6,091 nucleotides of DNA, from the NCBI GenBank assembly GCA_002387565.1, contig DGJT01000029.1, positions 1-6,091 of the forward strand. Direction: 5' to 3'. A program made the translations under genes and the position numbers. Numbering within the stretch: the stretch's first letter is position 1; every line of letters starts with the position of its first letter. Positions 5,687 to 6,091 of this stretch are shown here, piece by piece. The DNA comes from Akkermansiaceae bacterium UBA4589. GTDB lineage: Bacteria; Verrucomicrobiota; Verrucomicrobiia; Verrucomicrobiales; Akkermansiaceae. The notes under the pieces were generated by a model. It had not been told where the DNA came from and searched no databases. It was given only the letters and a program-made list of their open reading frames with translations.

Positions 5687-6091
5687 GTGTTTCACATCCT
5701 CAAAGACAACGAACCCTTCCCCCCAGCTCAGCAAGCTACTGAGGAAGGGATTGTGGCGATTGGAGGAGACCTATCACCTGCTCGGCTTTTGAGCGCTTAC
5801 CGCCAAGGTATCTTTCCTTGGTTTAATGATGATGAACCTGTTATCTGGTGGTCACCTGACCCTCGCATGGTACTGTTTCCAGATGAATTAAAAGTGTCTA
5901 AGAGCATGGCTAAGCTGATAAAAAAACAGGCGTTTAGCGTGAGCTACAATCAAAATTTTCGTGAGGTCATCACTCAATGCTCACAGGTACCACGTGCCGA
6001 GCAAGACGGCACATGGATCACCCAAGACATGATTGAGGCCTACTGCCAACTCCATCAACTAGGCCATGCTCTCTCGGTCGAAGTCTGGCAA
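5687..6091 (+). CDS. aat: Leucyl/phenylalanyl-tRNA-protein transferase, N-terminal part (3' end outside the window)
   Basis: Transfers Leu or Phe from aminoacyl-tRNA to the N-terminal Arg or Lys of proteins, making N-end-rule degrons that ClpS delivers to ClpAP. The 135 visible codons run to the window edge; the family is about 200-240 residues, so over half is present. Motifs: VAIGGDLSPARLL (23-35), AYRQGIFPWF (37-46), IWWSPDPRMVL (53-63), DGTWIT (107-112) and AYCQLHQLGHALSVEVW (118-134), a close match to Escherichia coli Aat throughout. The start is GTG at 5687. The frame is open back to a TAA at 5645-5647, but no ATG, GTG or TTG lies between, and homology begins at FHILKDNEPFPP directly after it. 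It follows the 77-residue gene by 31 bases and may be the distal gene of the heme operon, although TACAAT boxes just upstream could give separate transcription. Confidence 0.95.
   Translation, partial: MFHILKDNEPFPPAQQATEEGIVAIGGDLSPARLLSAYRQGIFPWFNDDEPVIWWSPDPRMVLFPDELKVSKSMAKLIKKQAFSVSYNQNFREVITQCSQVPRAEQDGTWITQDMIEAYCQLHQLGHALSVEVWQ

Noticed and set aside
1..6091. CRISPR array, insertion sequence, prophage or defence system
   Set aside because: No repeated spacer-length units, terminal inverted repeats, transposase or defence-type domains were seen; all genes but one belong to well-known housekeeping families or GNAT.

Overview
The window holds seven protein-coding genes packed with little intergenic space. 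The main content is a tetrapyrrole (heme/siroheme) biosynthesis operon on the + strand: a CcsA/HemX-type membrane protein, hemA (glutamyl-tRNA reductase), hemC (hydroxymethylbilane synthase) and a fused cobA-hemD (uroporphyrinogen-III methyltransferase plus uroporphyrinogen-III synthase). A 77-residue unrecognised protein and the start of aat (leucyl/phenylalanyl-tRNA-protein transferase, cut by the window end) follow on the same strand. Upstream, the first 277 bases are the 5' part of a divergently transcribed type III pantothenate kinase gene (coaX), then a GNAT acetyltransferase gene on the + strand. No mobile element, CRISPR array, tRNA or rRNA was seen, and the longest stretch without a gene is about 105 bases.

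Pathway logic: HemA reduces glutamyl-tRNA to glutamate-1-semialdehyde, the committed step of the C5 route. HemC polymerises four porphobilinogens into hydroxymethylbilane. The HemD half of the fusion closes the ring to uroporphyrinogen III, and the CobA half can methylate that product to precorrin-2, the branch to siroheme and cobalamin. hemL, hemB and hemE/F/N/H are not in this window. The membrane protein just before hemA is of the type that in other bacteria tunes HemA level or belongs to the CcsA cytochrome c assembly family.

Organism: this is a bacterium of moderate G+C content (judged by eye, not computed). Almost no gene has a purine-rich Shine-Dalgarno sequence; starts are instead preceded by U-rich or A-rich tracts. 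That argues against Firmicutes, where a similar hemX-hemA-hemC order occurs, as does the presence of aat. Short HemA, a CobA-HemD fusion, CoaX and weak Shine-Dalgarno use together fit the PVC group, perhaps Verrucomicrobiota, but this is inference and no search was run.

The most notable points are a HemA that stops before the usual C-terminal dimerisation domain, a good sigma70-type promoter so close to the first heme-operon ATG that the mRNA should be nearly leaderless, an identical 11-base start context (CTTTTATTATG) at two heme genes, a Gly-to-Ser change in the CoaX phosphate-binding motif, and an unassigned small protein with faint IF-1/OB-like features between the heme genes and aat. I did not find evidence for a wholly new system.
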